This document shows, in pieces, positions 10,228-18,495 of a stretch of DNA of 53,101 bases. The DNA is from Sphingopyxis sp. HIX (GTDB lineage: Bacteria > Pseudomonadota > Alphaproteobacteria > Sphingomonadales > Sphingomonadaceae): assembly GCF_001468285.1 (NCBI RefSeq), contig NZ_LNSB01000038.1, positions 1 through 53,101 of the forward strand, written 5' to 3'. The notes beneath the pieces are model-generated. The model was not told the origin of the DNA. It worked only from the letters and a program-made list of their open reading frames with translations, and ran no database searches. The translations under genes were made by a program, and so were the position numbers. Each line of letters starts with the position of its first letter. Positions within the stretch are counted from its first letter, which is position 1.

Positions 10228-11031
10228 TCAATCCGCGAACTTCGGCGCCCTTTTTTCCATATGCGCCATCACCGCTTCGACTTGGTTGGGCGTGCGGATC
10301 ACCAGCACCTGCTCGTCGCTTTCGGCCTGCAATATCTCGGCATCGCTCGCGTCGGCCAGCATGTTGCAGAGGCGCTTGGCGCCGCGGATCGCGTGGGGAT
10401 TCTTGTTCGCGATCACCTCGGCGAGTTCCATCGCCTTCGCCAGCGGATCGTCCGAGACATGCGTCGCGAAGCCGAGCAGTTTCGCTTCGGAGCCGTTGAA
10501 TTCGCGGTTGGTGTAGATCATCTCGCGCAGCACGTCGTCGGCGACCTGCGTGCGCCACAGCGCCATGCCCGCGACGTCGGGGACGAGGCCCCAGCGCATT
10601 TCCATGATCGCGATGCGCGTGTCGGGGTGGACGATGCGGATGTCGGCGGCGGCCATGATCTGGCTGCCCGCGCCGAAGGCGACGCCGTGCACCGCGGCGA
10701 TCACCGGCACCGGCAGTTCGCGCCAGCCCCAGGCGGCATATTGCGCGTTGTTCGAAATCCCCTTGGTGCGGTCGGACAAGGTGCCCCCCGCGCTGCTCGC
10801 GCCGGGATCGCGGTCGGCGCTGAGACTCGACAGGTCGAGCCCGGCGCAGAAGGCGCGGCCCTCGCCCGAGAGCACGACGACGCGCAGCCCCGCGGTGGCC
10901 TTGAGCTGGTCGATCGCCTCCGCCAGCGCCGCCCACATCGCCGCGTCGAGCGCGTTCATCTTGTCGGCGCGGATCAGCCGGACGTCGGCGATGCCGTTTT
11001 CCAGCATGGTGATCGAGATGCGGTCTTTCAT
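10228..11031 (-). CDS. Crotonase family (enoyl-CoA hydratase/isomerase-like) protein
   Basis: The 267-residue protein has the crotonase oxyanion-hole segments: ADKMNALDAAMW near 23-34, SGEGRAFCAGLDLSSL near 56-70 and AAVHGVAFGAGSQIMAAADIRI near 112-133. In place of the classic paired glutamates the active-site region reads IAIMEMRWGLVPDVAGM, so the exact reaction (hydration, isomerisation or hydrolysis of an acyl-CoA) is open. The ATG overlaps the stop of the upstream isomerase gene. The context of acyl-CoA synthetases points to CoA-dependent degradation of an acyl or aromatic substrate. Confidence 0.9.
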   Translation of the reverse strand: MKDRISITMLENGIADVRLIRADKMNALDAAMWAALAEAIDQLKATAGLRVVVLSGEGRAFCAGLDLSSLSADRDPGASSAGGTLSDRTKGISNNAQYAAWGWRELPVPVIAAVHGVAFGAGSQIMAAADIRIVHPDTRIAIMEMRWGLVPDVAGMALWRTQVADDVLREMIYTNREFNGSEAKLLGFATHVSDDPLAKAMELAEVIANKNPHAIRGAKRLCNMLADASDAEILQAESDEQVLVIRTPNQVEAVMAHMEKRAPKFAD

Positions 11032-11645
11032 TCAGCGTTCCTCAAGAGCGCCGCTGCGACGAGCGGCAGTTGGTCGTTTCCGAAATACATGTCGTCGCCG
11101 TCGACGAAAATGGACGGAGATCCGTAGCCCCCGCGCGCGATGACCTCCTCGGTGTTGGTCCGCAGCCGCGCCTTGACCGGGTCGCTGCCCGCCGCGACCG
11201 CGAGCGCGGCGCCGTCGAGCCCCTCGGCGTCGGCGACGGCCGTCAGCACCGCGGGATCGTCGAGATTTTCCTGCCGGTCGAAATAGCTGGCGAAGGCCGC
11301 GCGCGCGAAACGGACGAGCGCCGCCTGATCGTCCTCGAGCGCGCAGCAGAAGCGCATCGCGGCGATGCTCTTCGCCGGGTGCCACTCTGAAGGGAAATTC
11401 ATCGGCACGCCCGCGAGCGCCGCCCAGTCCTTCAATATCTTCCAGCTGTGCTGGAGGCGCCGGTTGTCGGCCTGTTCGCGCGCGGCATAGACCGCGGGGT
11501 TCACCGCGTTGAACACCCCGCCGACGAGGATCGGGCGGTAGCGCGCGCTCGCCCCGGCGCGCTCAAGCACCGCGGGCAGATTGTGGAAGGCGAGACAGGT
11601 CCAGGGCGAGGACAGGTCAAAGAAAAATTCGACGCGGTCGTTCAC
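11028..11645 (-). CDS. 2-hydroxychromene-2-carboxylate isomerase-like (DsbA/GST-kappa fold) protein
   Basis: The 205-residue protein matches the NahD/GST-kappa family: FFFDLSSPWTCLAF near the N-terminus with Ser12/Ser13 at the glutathione-activating position, the inserted helical domain, and the C-terminal GGYGSPSIFVDGDDMYFGNDQLPLV with the cis-proline of the thioredoxin fold. Family members isomerise hydroxychromene carboxylates in naphthalene-type degradation using glutathione. The substrate here is unknown. The start is GTG (revealed by a GGGAGG ribosome-binding site). The stop overlaps the crotonase start, indicating one operon. Confidence 0.9.
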   Translation of the reverse strand: MNDRVEFFFDLSSPWTCLAFHNLPAVLERAGASARYRPILVGGVFNAVNPAVYAAREQADNRRLQHSWKILKDWAALAGVPMNFPSEWHPAKSIAAMRFCCALEDDQAALVRFARAAFASYFDRQENLDDPAVLTAVADAEGLDGAALAVAAGSDPVKARLRTNTEEVIARGGYGSPSIFVDGDDMYFGNDQLPLVAAALLRNAE

Positions 11646-11665
11646 CCCGGACCTCCCTGCATGGC

Positions 11666-12151
11666 TTAACCGACCTTGAGTTCGATGTCGGGCGCGTTCG
11701 GACAGGCGACGCGCACCGACTTGTAGGCGGGCAGCGCGTTCGGGATGTCGAGGCTGAGGTCTACCTTCGTCACCACCTGCGGCGTCGCGCCATCGGGGGC
11801 GTTGGCGCGCAGCAGCACGACCTGGTTCGGCGGATTCATCTTGTCGAGCGGCCCGGCCTGCAGCGCGGTGGCATAGCCCGCGACCGGGGCGTTGGCGGTG
11901 CCGCTGATCTTGAGCGTCTTGGTCGCGGCGTCGATCGTCGCGGCGAGCTTGACGTCGGTCAGCTTGTCGCAGGCGTTGGGTTTGCCGGGATCGATCGGGA
12001 TCGGCGTCTGCGCCGCTGCCGGAGCAGGGGTCGCCGGGGTCGCGGCCGTATCGGCGGCGGCGGTTTCGGTCGGCGGCGGCGTTTCCTTCTTGCCGCAGCC
12101 TGCCACACCCACGGCCAGCGCGATCGCCGCCGTCATCATTGCCTTGTTCAT
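11666..12151 (-). CDS. Putative lipoprotein
   Basis: The 161-residue protein has a lipoprotein signal peptide with lipobox VAGC and the acylated cysteine at C19, followed by a long Thr/Pro/Ala-rich linker (about 22-50) and a compact C-terminal region with a possible disulfide pair (CDKLTD and RVACPNAPD). I do not recognise the domain. Gly at +2 suggests outer-membrane sorting. A strong CAGGAGG site precedes the ATG. It lies 20 bp upstream of the isomerase gene in the same direction; a link to catabolism is only positional. Confidence 0.8.
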   Translation of the reverse strand: MNKAMMTAAIALAVGVAGCGKKETPPPTETAAADTAATPATPAPAAAQTPIPIDPGKPNACDKLTDVKLAATIDAATKTLKISGTANAPVAGYATALQAGPLDKMNPPNQVVLLRANAPDGATPQVVTKVDLSLDIPNALPAYKSVRVACPNAPDIELKVG

Positions 12152-12212
12152 CGTTCAGCCTCCTGCATCCGGAGCGGGCGGCAGGCCGTCGGACGGCTGC
12201 CGACTCGCGCGG

Positions 12213-13736
12213 TCAATTCGTCCGCGCCCAATATTGGTCGCGGAGCAGGCGCTTGTATAGCTTGCCCGTGTCGTGGCGCGGCAAGGCCTCCATGAAATCG
12301 ATGCGGCGGGGGATTTTTACGCCCGACAGTTTTTCGCGCGCATAAGCAATGAGTTCGTCGCGCAGCGCATCGCCGGCATCGGCCATGTTCGCGGGCTGGA
12401 TCACCGCGATCACCTCCTCGCCGAAATCGTCGTGCGGGCCGCCGACGACCGCGACGTCGGCGACCGCGGGGTGCGTGACGAGATGATTCTCGATCTCCTG
12501 CGGATAGACGTTCACGCCGCCGGTGATGATCATGAAGCTCTTGCGGTCGGTCAAATAGAGGAAGCCCTCGTCGTCGAGCTTGCCGACGTCGCCCAGCGTC
12601 GACCAGCCCTTCGAATTGCGGCTCGACGCCGTCTTTTCGTCGTCGCCGTGATATTCGAAGACATTCTCGCTTTCGAAAAAGACGCAGCCTTCCTCGTTCG
12701 CCCCGAGCTCGGTCTCGTTATCCTCGCCCATGATGTGCACGGTGCCGAGGATCGGGCGCCCGACGCTGCCCTTGTGCGTCAGCCAGTCGGCGCTGGAGAT
12801 GAAGGTCATGCCATTGCCTTCGGAGCCGGCATAATATTCGAAGAGCACCGGGCCCCACCAGTCGATCATCGCCTGCTTGACCGGGACCGGGCACGGCGCC
12901 GCGGCGTGGATCGCGACCTTGAGCGACGACAGATCATATCTGGCGCGCGTCTCGTCGGGCAGCTTGAGCATACGCACAAAATGCGTCGGAACCCATTGGC
13001 TGGCGTTCACGCGATATTTTTCGATGTGCGCCAGCGCCGCTTCGGGGTCGAATTTCTTCATCAGCACGACGGTGCCGCCGAGGCGGTGGATCGTCATCGA
13101 CCAGCGCAGCGGCGCGGCGTGATAGAGCGGCGCGGGCGAGAGATAGACGCTGTCGGCATTGATCTGGAACACCGCCGAGGCGAGCATCACGAGGCTGTTG
13201 GTCGCGTCGATCGCCGGATCCTCGGGCAGCGGGACGCGCACGCCCTTGGGCCGCCCGGTGGTGCCCGACGAATAGAGCATGTCGACGCCGGCGCGCTCGT
13301 CGGCGACCGGGGTGGCGGGCATCGCGGCGACCGCCGCTTCCCAATTGCCATAGCCCGGGATGGTGCCGCCCATCGCGAAGCGTTCGATTTTCGTGGTCAG
13401 CGCCTGCGCGGCGTCGGCGAGGCTCGCCGAGACGACGAGCAATTTCGCGCCCGAATTTTCGAGGATATAGTCGGTCTCGTCCTGCGTCAGCCGCGACGAG
13501 ATGCAGACATAGCGCAGCCCCGCGCGCTGTGCGCCCCAGGTCAGGCCGTAATAATGCGGCGTGTTGTCGAGCATGTAGGCGACGACGTCGTCATGCCCCA
13601 GCCCGTGCGCGCGGAACAGCTGCGCGACCTGGTTCGATGCGGCGTCGAGCTCGGCGTAGCTGATCGCCTCGCCCGTTTCGGCGACGATGATCGCGGGCTT
13701 GTCGGGATGGGTGCGCGCGTGGACGGACGGATGCAT
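12213..13736 (-). CDS. AMP-dependent acyl-CoA synthetase/ligase (first copy)
   Basis: The 507-residue adenylate-forming enzyme activates a carboxylic acid to its acyl-AMP and then CoA thioester. The P-loop-like signature is YSSGTTGRPKGV; the A5-type motif is FEYYAGSEGNG, and GDVGKLDDEGFLYLTDRKSFMIITGGVNVYPQEIE leads into the mobile C-domain, with the catalytic lysine in RHDTGKLYKR. Length and motifs fit FadD-type synthetases of sphingomonads. I placed the start at 13736 (GGAGAGA upstream) rather than at the open-frame start 117 bp earlier. It heads the lipoprotein, isomerase and crotonase genes. Confidence 0.93.
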   Translation of the reverse strand: MHPSVHARTHPDKPAIIVAETGEAISYAELDAASNQVAQLFRAHGLGHDDVVAYMLDNTPHYYGLTWGAQRAGLRYVCISSRLTQDETDYILENSGAKLLVVSASLADAAQALTTKIERFAMGGTIPGYGNWEAAVAAMPATPVADERAGVDMLYSSGTTGRPKGVRVPLPEDPAIDATNSLVMLASAVFQINADSVYLSPAPLYHAAPLRWSMTIHRLGGTVVLMKKFDPEAALAHIEKYRVNASQWVPTHFVRMLKLPDETRARYDLSSLKVAIHAAAPCPVPVKQAMIDWWGPVLFEYYAGSEGNGMTFISSADWLTHKGSVGRPILGTVHIMGEDNETELGANEEGCVFFESENVFEYHGDDEKTASSRNSKGWSTLGDVGKLDDEGFLYLTDRKSFMIITGGVNVYPQEIENHLVTHPAVADVAVVGGPHDDFGEEVIAVIQPANMADAGDALRDELIAYAREKLSGVKIPRRIDFMEALPRHDTGKLYKRLLRDQYWARTN

Positions 13737-13872
13737 CGGGGCTTCTCTCCAACAGGGGTCATTGGTTTCTTTATGTCCGAAGTCAGTAGCAAGCTGAAAC
13801 TTTTGGTCAAGCGAGGGCGGGAGAAGGGCAGGATATGTGAAATGGTGCGGCAAGATTGGGGGGCGGACATCT

Positions 13873-14020
13873 TAATCCTCCCTGTCGCGCAGCGATGGGG
13901 AGGGGGACCATGCGGAGCATGGTGGAGGGGCGGCCGCCTGACACAATTGTTTGAGGCATCGGCCCCTCCACCGCCCTTCGGGCGGTCCCCCTCCCCACGG
14001 CTTCGCCGCAGGGAGGATTA
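13873..14020. repeat. Palindromic repeat element, TAATCCTCCC family, copy 1
   Basis: Two 58-bp arms (13873-13930 and 13963-14020) face each other around a 32-bp centre. The outer ends are TAATCCTCCC and GGGAGGATTA. Each arm has its own internal hairpin (CATGCGGAGCATG in the left, CCGCCCTTCGGGCGG in the right). The arms are not identical to each other but each is the near-exact reverse complement of the opposite arm of the element at 33758-33907. It lies between the acyl-CoA synthetase start and the regulator stop. Confidence 0.9.
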
Positions 14021-14027
14021 TTGCCCC

Positions 14028-14744
14028 TCACCCCTCCGGCCGCGAGCGTAGCGCATAGCCCTGCCCCTTCACCGTGCGCAGCATCGGCCAGGCGAAGCCG
14101 CGGTCGACCTTGGCGCGGAGCCGCGACATATGGACCTCGACGCGGTTGGTGCCGGGGTCGAAGTCGATCCGCCACACCGCCTTCAAAAGCGCGGCGCGCG
14201 ACACCGGCCGGTCGGGGATGCGTGCGAGGTTGGCGAGCAGGTCGAATTCGCGCAGCGGCATCGCGATCAGCCGCCCCGCGCGTTCGACGCGGCGGTCGAT
14301 CAGGTCGATGCGCAGCTCGCCCTCTCCCAATTGCCCCTTCGCCATCCGGCTGCGCCGCAGCAGCGCCGCGATGCGCGCGACAACCTCGGCGGGTTCCCCG
14401 GTCCAGCCGACCGCATCGTCGCCCCCCGCCGCAAGCGCGAGCAGGCGGTCGGCGCGGCTGTCGCGGTCGGTCAGCACGAGCAAAGGCCGCCGTTCGGCGA
14501 TGCCGCGCGCCAGCGTGACGACCGCGGCGGGGTCGGGGCCGTCGTGAAAGGGATCGATCGCGAACAGGTCGAGGCCGGCGTCGCGCCACAGCCCGGCCTC
14601 GTCCCAGATGGGTGGCAGTTGAATCGTCCGCATGCCCGCGGCGGCGAGCGCATCGGCGAGGCGCATCGCGCGTACGGCACGCGCGTGCCTGATGCCGACG
14701 AGTGGCGGGGGCCCGGTTGCGGCGCGGGCGTCGATCTGCTCCAT
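14028..14744 (-). CDS. OmpR/PhoB-type winged-helix regulator with degenerate receiver
   Basis: The 238-residue protein ends in a clear OmpR-type effector domain (about 136-235: LIAMPLREFDLLANLARIPDRPVSRAALL, NRVEVHMSRLRAKVD, GQGYALR). The N-terminal half is receiver-sized, but the paired acidic residues near strand 1 are replaced (GIRHAR) and the switch lysine position holds W114; only D64 sits where the phosphoacceptor would be. It is therefore probably phosphorylation-independent. No histidine kinase gene is adjacent. It is divergent from the acyl-CoA synthetase at 14841 and may control it (inference). An AGGGGAAGGGCG ribosome-binding site supports the start. Confidence 0.83.
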   Translation of the reverse strand: MEQIDARAATGPPPLVGIRHARAVRAMRLADALAAAGMRTIQLPPIWDEAGLWRDAGLDLFAIDPFHDGPDPAAVVTLARGIAERRPLLVLTDRDSRADRLLALAAGGDDAVGWTGEPAEVVARIAALLRRSRMAKGQLGEGELRIDLIDRRVERAGRLIAMPLREFDLLANLARIPDRPVSRAALLKAVWRIDFDPGTNRVEVHMSRLRAKVDRGFAWPMLRTVKGQGYALRSRPEG

Positions 14745-14840
14745 CGCCCTTCCCCTCGACGCCCCTTGGCGCCTCGACTCCTTTTCGGCCGGCCCCTTCG
14801 ATGCGTTGCACGCTACGCGGGCTGTGCTAACGAATCGTCC

Positions 14841-16385
14841 ATGACCGCATCCGACCTGCTCGCCGGCGATTTCGCCACCCTGCCCGACCTGATCCGCGTC
14901 CATGCGAGCGAGCGTCCCGACGCCATAGCCGCGGCCGATCCGGTGCGGCGGCTGAGCTGGTCCGAACTGGACGCATTGATGGACCGCATCGCCGCGCGGC
15001 TGCAGCAGGACGGTTTTGCCAAGGGCGACCGCACCGCGATCGCGGGGCTGAACAGCGTCGAGCAGATGGCGGCGATCCTCGGCACGCTGCGCGCGGGCGG
15101 GGTCGCAGGCCTCATCACCAACAGCGCGACGGGCGAGCAGATGGCGGCGATGATCGCCGACACCGGCGCGCGGCATCTGTTCCTCGATGCGGCGGCGTCG
15201 GCCAGCCTCGAAGGCCAGGTCGTCACCGCGAGCGACCGGATCGCGATGGACGGCAGCGACGTGGGCACGCCGCTCGATGCCTGGCTGTCGCTCGCGGGCG
15301 CGAAGCCGGCGCCGGTCGACATCCTGCCCGGCGACGGCTTCAACATCATCTATTCGTCGGGGACGACGGGCACGCCCAAGGGCATCGTCCACAGCCATGC
15401 GATGCGCTGGCAGCATATCGTCCGCGGCGCGCCCGCCTATGGGCCGCACGCGGTGACGATCCTCTCGACGCCGCTCTATTCGAACACGACGATGGCGAGC
15501 TTCATGCCGACCGTGGGGTCGGGCGGGCAGGTCGTGCTGATGAAGAAATTCGACGCACGCGGTTTCCTCGAACTCGCCCAGCGCGAGCGTGCCACGAACA
15601 CGATGCTGGTGCCGGTGCAGTATCGCCGGATCATGGCGCTCGAGGATTTCGATTCGTTCGACCTCACGAGCTTCATCATGAAATATTGCACCTCCGCGCC
15701 CTTCGCGGCGACGCTGAAGGCCGATGTGCTGCAGCGCTGGCCGGGCGGGCTCGTCGAAATCTATGGCATGACCGAGGGCGGCGCGGCCTTCATCCTCGAG
15801 GCGCATCAATTCCCCGACAAGCTCCACACCGTCGGCCGCCCCGCGCCGGGCCATATCGCGAAGGTGATCGACGAGGCGGGCAACGAGCTGCCGCAGGGCT
15901 CGGTCGGCGAAGTCGTCGGCAGCAGCCCCGCGATGATGACCGGCTACAACAACCGCCCCGACGCGACCAAGGCGATGCACTGGTACGACGCCGACGGCCG
16001 CCTCTTCTATCGCCACGGCGACATCGGGCGGATCGACGAGGACGGCTTCCTCACCTTGATGGACCGCGCGAAGGACATGATCATCTCGGGCGGCTTCAAC
16101 ATCTTCCCGAGCGACCTCGAAGGCATCTTGCTCGCCGACGCGCGCGTCGTCGAGGCGGCGGTGGTCGGCATGCCGAGCGAGGAATGGGGCGAGACGCCGG
16201 TGGCGTTCGTGGTGCTGAAGGACGGCGCCGACGCGGAAAGCGTGCGCGCCGACTGCAACGCCAAGGTCGGCAAGACCCAGCGGCTGAGCGCGATTACCGT
16301 GGTCGACGAACTGCCGCGCAGCCCGATCGGCAAGGTGCTGAAGCGCGAATTGCGCGATCGCTACGCGGTGAGCCCCGCCGCCTGA
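14841..16385 (+). CDS. AMP-dependent acyl-CoA synthetase/ligase (second copy)
   Basis: The 514-residue adenylate-forming ligase has the motifs YSSGTTGTPKGI, VEIYGMTEGG, FYRHGDIGRIDEDGFLTLMDRAKDMIISGGFNIFPSDLE and catalytic lysine in SPIGKVLKREL. It converts a carboxylic acid to an acyl-CoA; the chain or ring substrate cannot be assigned. It shares general layout with the synthetase at 12213-13736 but the two are clearly diverged, so this is not a recent tandem duplication. The degenerate-receiver regulator lies 96 bp upstream on the opposite strand. Downstream it converges with the tyrosinase gene only 6 bp away. Confidence 0.93.
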   Translation: MTASDLLAGDFATLPDLIRVHASERPDAIAAADPVRRLSWSELDALMDRIAARLQQDGFAKGDRTAIAGLNSVEQMAAILGTLRAGGVAGLITNSATGEQMAAMIADTGARHLFLDAAASASLEGQVVTASDRIAMDGSDVGTPLDAWLSLAGAKPAPVDILPGDGFNIIYSSGTTGTPKGIVHSHAMRWQHIVRGAPAYGPHAVTILSTPLYSNTTMASFMPTVGSGGQVVLMKKFDARGFLELAQRERATNTMLVPVQYRRIMALEDFDSFDLTSFIMKYCTSAPFAATLKADVLQRWPGGLVEIYGMTEGGAAFILEAHQFPDKLHTVGRPAPGHIAKVIDEAGNELPQGSVGEVVGSSPAMMTGYNNRPDATKAMHWYDADGRLFYRHGDIGRIDEDGFLTLMDRAKDMIISGGFNIFPSDLEGILLADARVVEAAVVGMPSEEWGETPVAFVVLKDGADAESVRADCNAKVGKTQRLSAITVVDELPRSPIGKVLKRELRDRYAVSPAA

Positions 16386-16391
16386 GACACT

Positions 16392-17858
16392 TCACTCGCC
16401 TTGTAGCAGTTCGCGGATATTGACCGTGGGATTGCCCACTTTCATAGGATCAATTTCTTCGTCCGTCCCATTCGGCGTCACCAGCCGAAGCGCAACATCG
16501 ATGGTCTTGCCGGCAAGAAGCGAAGGATCGAGACGGAAATCCAGATTTACCGTCGGCTGATTTGCGCAATTCGGACAGGCTTCGGGCTGGGTAGATTGAA
16601 AAAAGAAGCGTTCAGCCACAGGTTTTCCGTCAGCCATGATGGTTGCGCGGAAACTGCCCGGGATCCGCAATCGTTCAATTCCTTTGATCCTAAGCGAAAC
16701 GCGTGGTGATCGATCAAGCGAGAAACGACGCCCCATCGCCAAAGACCCGGCGGGATTTTCGGCGTTATCGGCGAACATCGAAATAGGCGCTGTTTCATAA
16801 TTATAACCGTCGATGGCGATGGTCGCGGGCGTACGTGCGCCAAAGGGAGGCAATTCGTTAAAAGCCTCGTGGTCCAGCCAATCAGCGTCCGACGGCGTGG
16901 CCAGCGCTGTGCGGAAGCCTTCCAACGTGCCCGCCTTGAAACGAATCTGCCATGCCCACCACATCCGTTCCCAGTTGCAGTGAAAGAACCAGAACAACGG
17001 ATCGAAGGAAGCGATGTCGGTCGCACTCATGCTGGGCCCGCAGGCTCCGTGGCCATCGTTATGGGCGTTTTCGATCAGAACTGCGAAGCTCTCGAAATAT
17101 GGCGCATTCAATGCGCTACGAATCTGCTCAGAAATTCTGAAATTGGCCACTTCCTGGGCGATGAAGTCGGAAGAATTGTGCTTCGTTGCCGTTCCCGCCG
17201 GATAAGCATCCGAAGCGTCGGCCTGCAGGACATAGCTGTCGAAAGGCGGAGAGAAGAGCCATGCCGGGGGCTCCTCGGTTATGTCCCAATAGGGCAGGCA
17301 GATATCCTCGCATCCCGGCACGGTCCGTAAGCCGGCTTCAAAACGATCGATGTAAAGGCGGTGCCAAGGATTATATTGCGGCTGATTATGGATGCAGTAT
17401 GTCGGTGCCGGGAACCAGTGTATGCCAGCGAGCGCGAAATAGCTGTTTGGATCGTCGGGTTCGCGCGCCATTAGCGTGCTGAAGGCTTCCGCCAAACGCT
17501 TTACTTCGTCGCCTGACAAACTCGCCGCGTTCGGCCGCACAGGCGCATCGGCGCGCGCAAACGCGACCTCGAACCGGCCGGCGTCAAAAGGCTCGATACC
17601 GCGCGGATGTTTGTCGATGATCCAGTTACGGAAGGTCTTCACACGATTTTCCGACCAGCGTCGCTCCTCTTGCGGCGGCATGTGGCCGGACTTGACCTGA
17701 AAATATATGTTGGAAGCGTTTGATTTAACGCTCTCATAGCTCTTTAAATCGATGCCGCGCTCTTCCTTCATGCAAGCTGCATCATCGTCATCAAAAAAAA
17801 ACTTAATGTGATCAATGAAAGTCGGATGTTCGACAAGAGCATCGTCTTCGCTGGCCAT
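16392..17858 (-). CDS. Tyrosinase family (type-3 copper) protein with extra N-terminal domain
   Basis: The 488-residue protein contains a tyrosinase/catechol oxidase copper centre. Copper A ligands are H147, H157 and H166 (HWFPAPTYCIHNQP, NPWHRLYIDRFE), and copper B ligands are H266, H270 (AHNDGHG) and H293 (DPLFWFFHCNWERMWW). C155-I-H157 matches the Cys-X-His thioether of fungal and plant enzymes. Residues 10-88 form an extra small domain (VKSGHMPPQEERRWSE) and about 350-488 a beta-rich tail. There is no signal peptide. An AAAGGACG site supports ATG 17858. Base composition is visibly less GC-rich than all neighbours, suggesting horizontal acquisition. It would oxidise phenols to quinones with oxygen. 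Confidence 0.93.
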   Translation of the reverse strand: MASEDDALVEHPTFIDHIKFFFDDDDAACMKEERGIDLKSYESVKSNASNIYFQVKSGHMPPQEERRWSENRVKTFRNWIIDKHPRGIEPFDAGRFEVAFARADAPVRPNAASLSGDEVKRLAEAFSTLMAREPDDPNSYFALAGIHWFPAPTYCIHNQPQYNPWHRLYIDRFEAGLRTVPGCEDICLPYWDITEEPPAWLFSPPFDSYVLQADASDAYPAGTATKHNSSDFIAQEVANFRISEQIRSALNAPYFESFAVLIENAHNDGHGACGPSMSATDIASFDPLFWFFHCNWERMWWAWQIRFKAGTLEGFRTALATPSDADWLDHEAFNELPPFGARTPATIAIDGYNYETAPISMFADNAENPAGSLAMGRRFSLDRSPRVSLRIKGIERLRIPGSFRATIMADGKPVAERFFFQSTQPEACPNCANQPTVNLDFRLDPSLLAGKTIDVALRLVTPNGTDEEIDPMKVGNPTVNIRELLQGE

Positions 17859-17970
17859 CGATTCGTCCTTTCGAAACAATGGACCTATTAAATATCTAAT
17901 TATGAGTTTCTACAAGAAGCATCGAATAAATCGGCGGCAATTACATCCCATTTTGCGGTCGGATATTCCC
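17859..17970. other. AT-rich leader between tyrosinase and kinase genes
   Basis: This 112-bp stretch contains runs such as TTAAATATCTAATTATG that are unusually AT-rich for this window. No gene is evident. It probably holds the tyrosinase promoter and marks the edge of the low-GC segment. Confidence 0.45.
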
Positions 17971-18495
17971 TCACCCGTCGCCGAGCACCGCCGCCTGAAT
18001 CGCTGCGAGCGCGCTGGCGAGGCGCGCGTCGCCCGTGCCCTCGACCCACGCCCAGCGCAGCTTGCGGCGGTCGAGTTCGGCGAGCGCGACGTCCATGAAC
18101 TGGCGGCGCGCCGAATCGCTGCCGAAGAGCCGCGTGCCGTCCTCCTGCCAGGGCAGGTCCATCGCGGGGACGAGGTAGAGGTCGGCGACCGCGTCCCATT
18201 CGTCGATCTCGGGCAGGCGGCGGCCGAGCAGCATGATCGCCCAGGCCTGCGTCATCAGCGGATCGGTATCGGAGACGAGCCATGCCGGCCGCTGCGCGAG
18301 CGCGAGCTGCGTCGCGGCGACATGGCCCTCGAAGATCGCGCGCAGGTCGGCGGCGTCGAGGTCGGTGCCGTTCGCTTCGCAATATGCGCGGCCATATTCG
18401 GGGACGACCAGCGCGCCGAGCCGTGCGGCGAGCCGCGGCGCGAGCGCCGACTTGCCGGTGCTTTCGGCGCCGTGGAGGCAGATGTGGCGGGTCAT
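17971..18495 (-). CDS. NadR-type ribosylnicotinamide kinase (P-loop ATPase)
   Basis: The 174-residue protein resembles the C-terminal ribosylnicotinamide kinase domain of NadR (AAA_28 family) without the nucleotidyltransferase or repressor parts. Evidence: Walker A GAESTGKSAL (residues 9-18), EYGRAYCE (33-40), a VSDTDPLMTQAW segment matching the NadR DTD motif, and FGSDSARRQFM near the lid. It would phosphorylate nicotinamide riboside to NMN. The adjacent upstream gene encodes a PnuC transporter and overlaps it by four bases, which strongly supports the assignment. Confidence 0.88.
   Translation of the reverse strand: MTRHICLHGAESTGKSALAPRLAARLGALVVPEYGRAYCEANGTDLDAADLRAIFEGHVAATQLALAQRPAWLVSDTDPLMTQAWAIMLLGRRLPEIDEWDAVADLYLVPAMDLPWQEDGTRLFGSDSARRQFMDVALAELDRRKLRWAWVEGTGDARLASALAAIQAAVLGDG

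Noticed and set aside
13931..14040. Coding potential in the repeat (proline-rich peptides PPPPFGRSPSPRLRRRED)
   Set aside because: The same peptide arises from the second copy in another context; it is a translation of palindromic repeat DNA without start or ribosome-binding site.
12273..14051. 592-codon plus-strand open frame opposite the first acyl-CoA synthetase
   Set aside because: It has low-complexity Arg/His composition and runs through the palindromic repeat; the minus strand carries all adenylation motifs.
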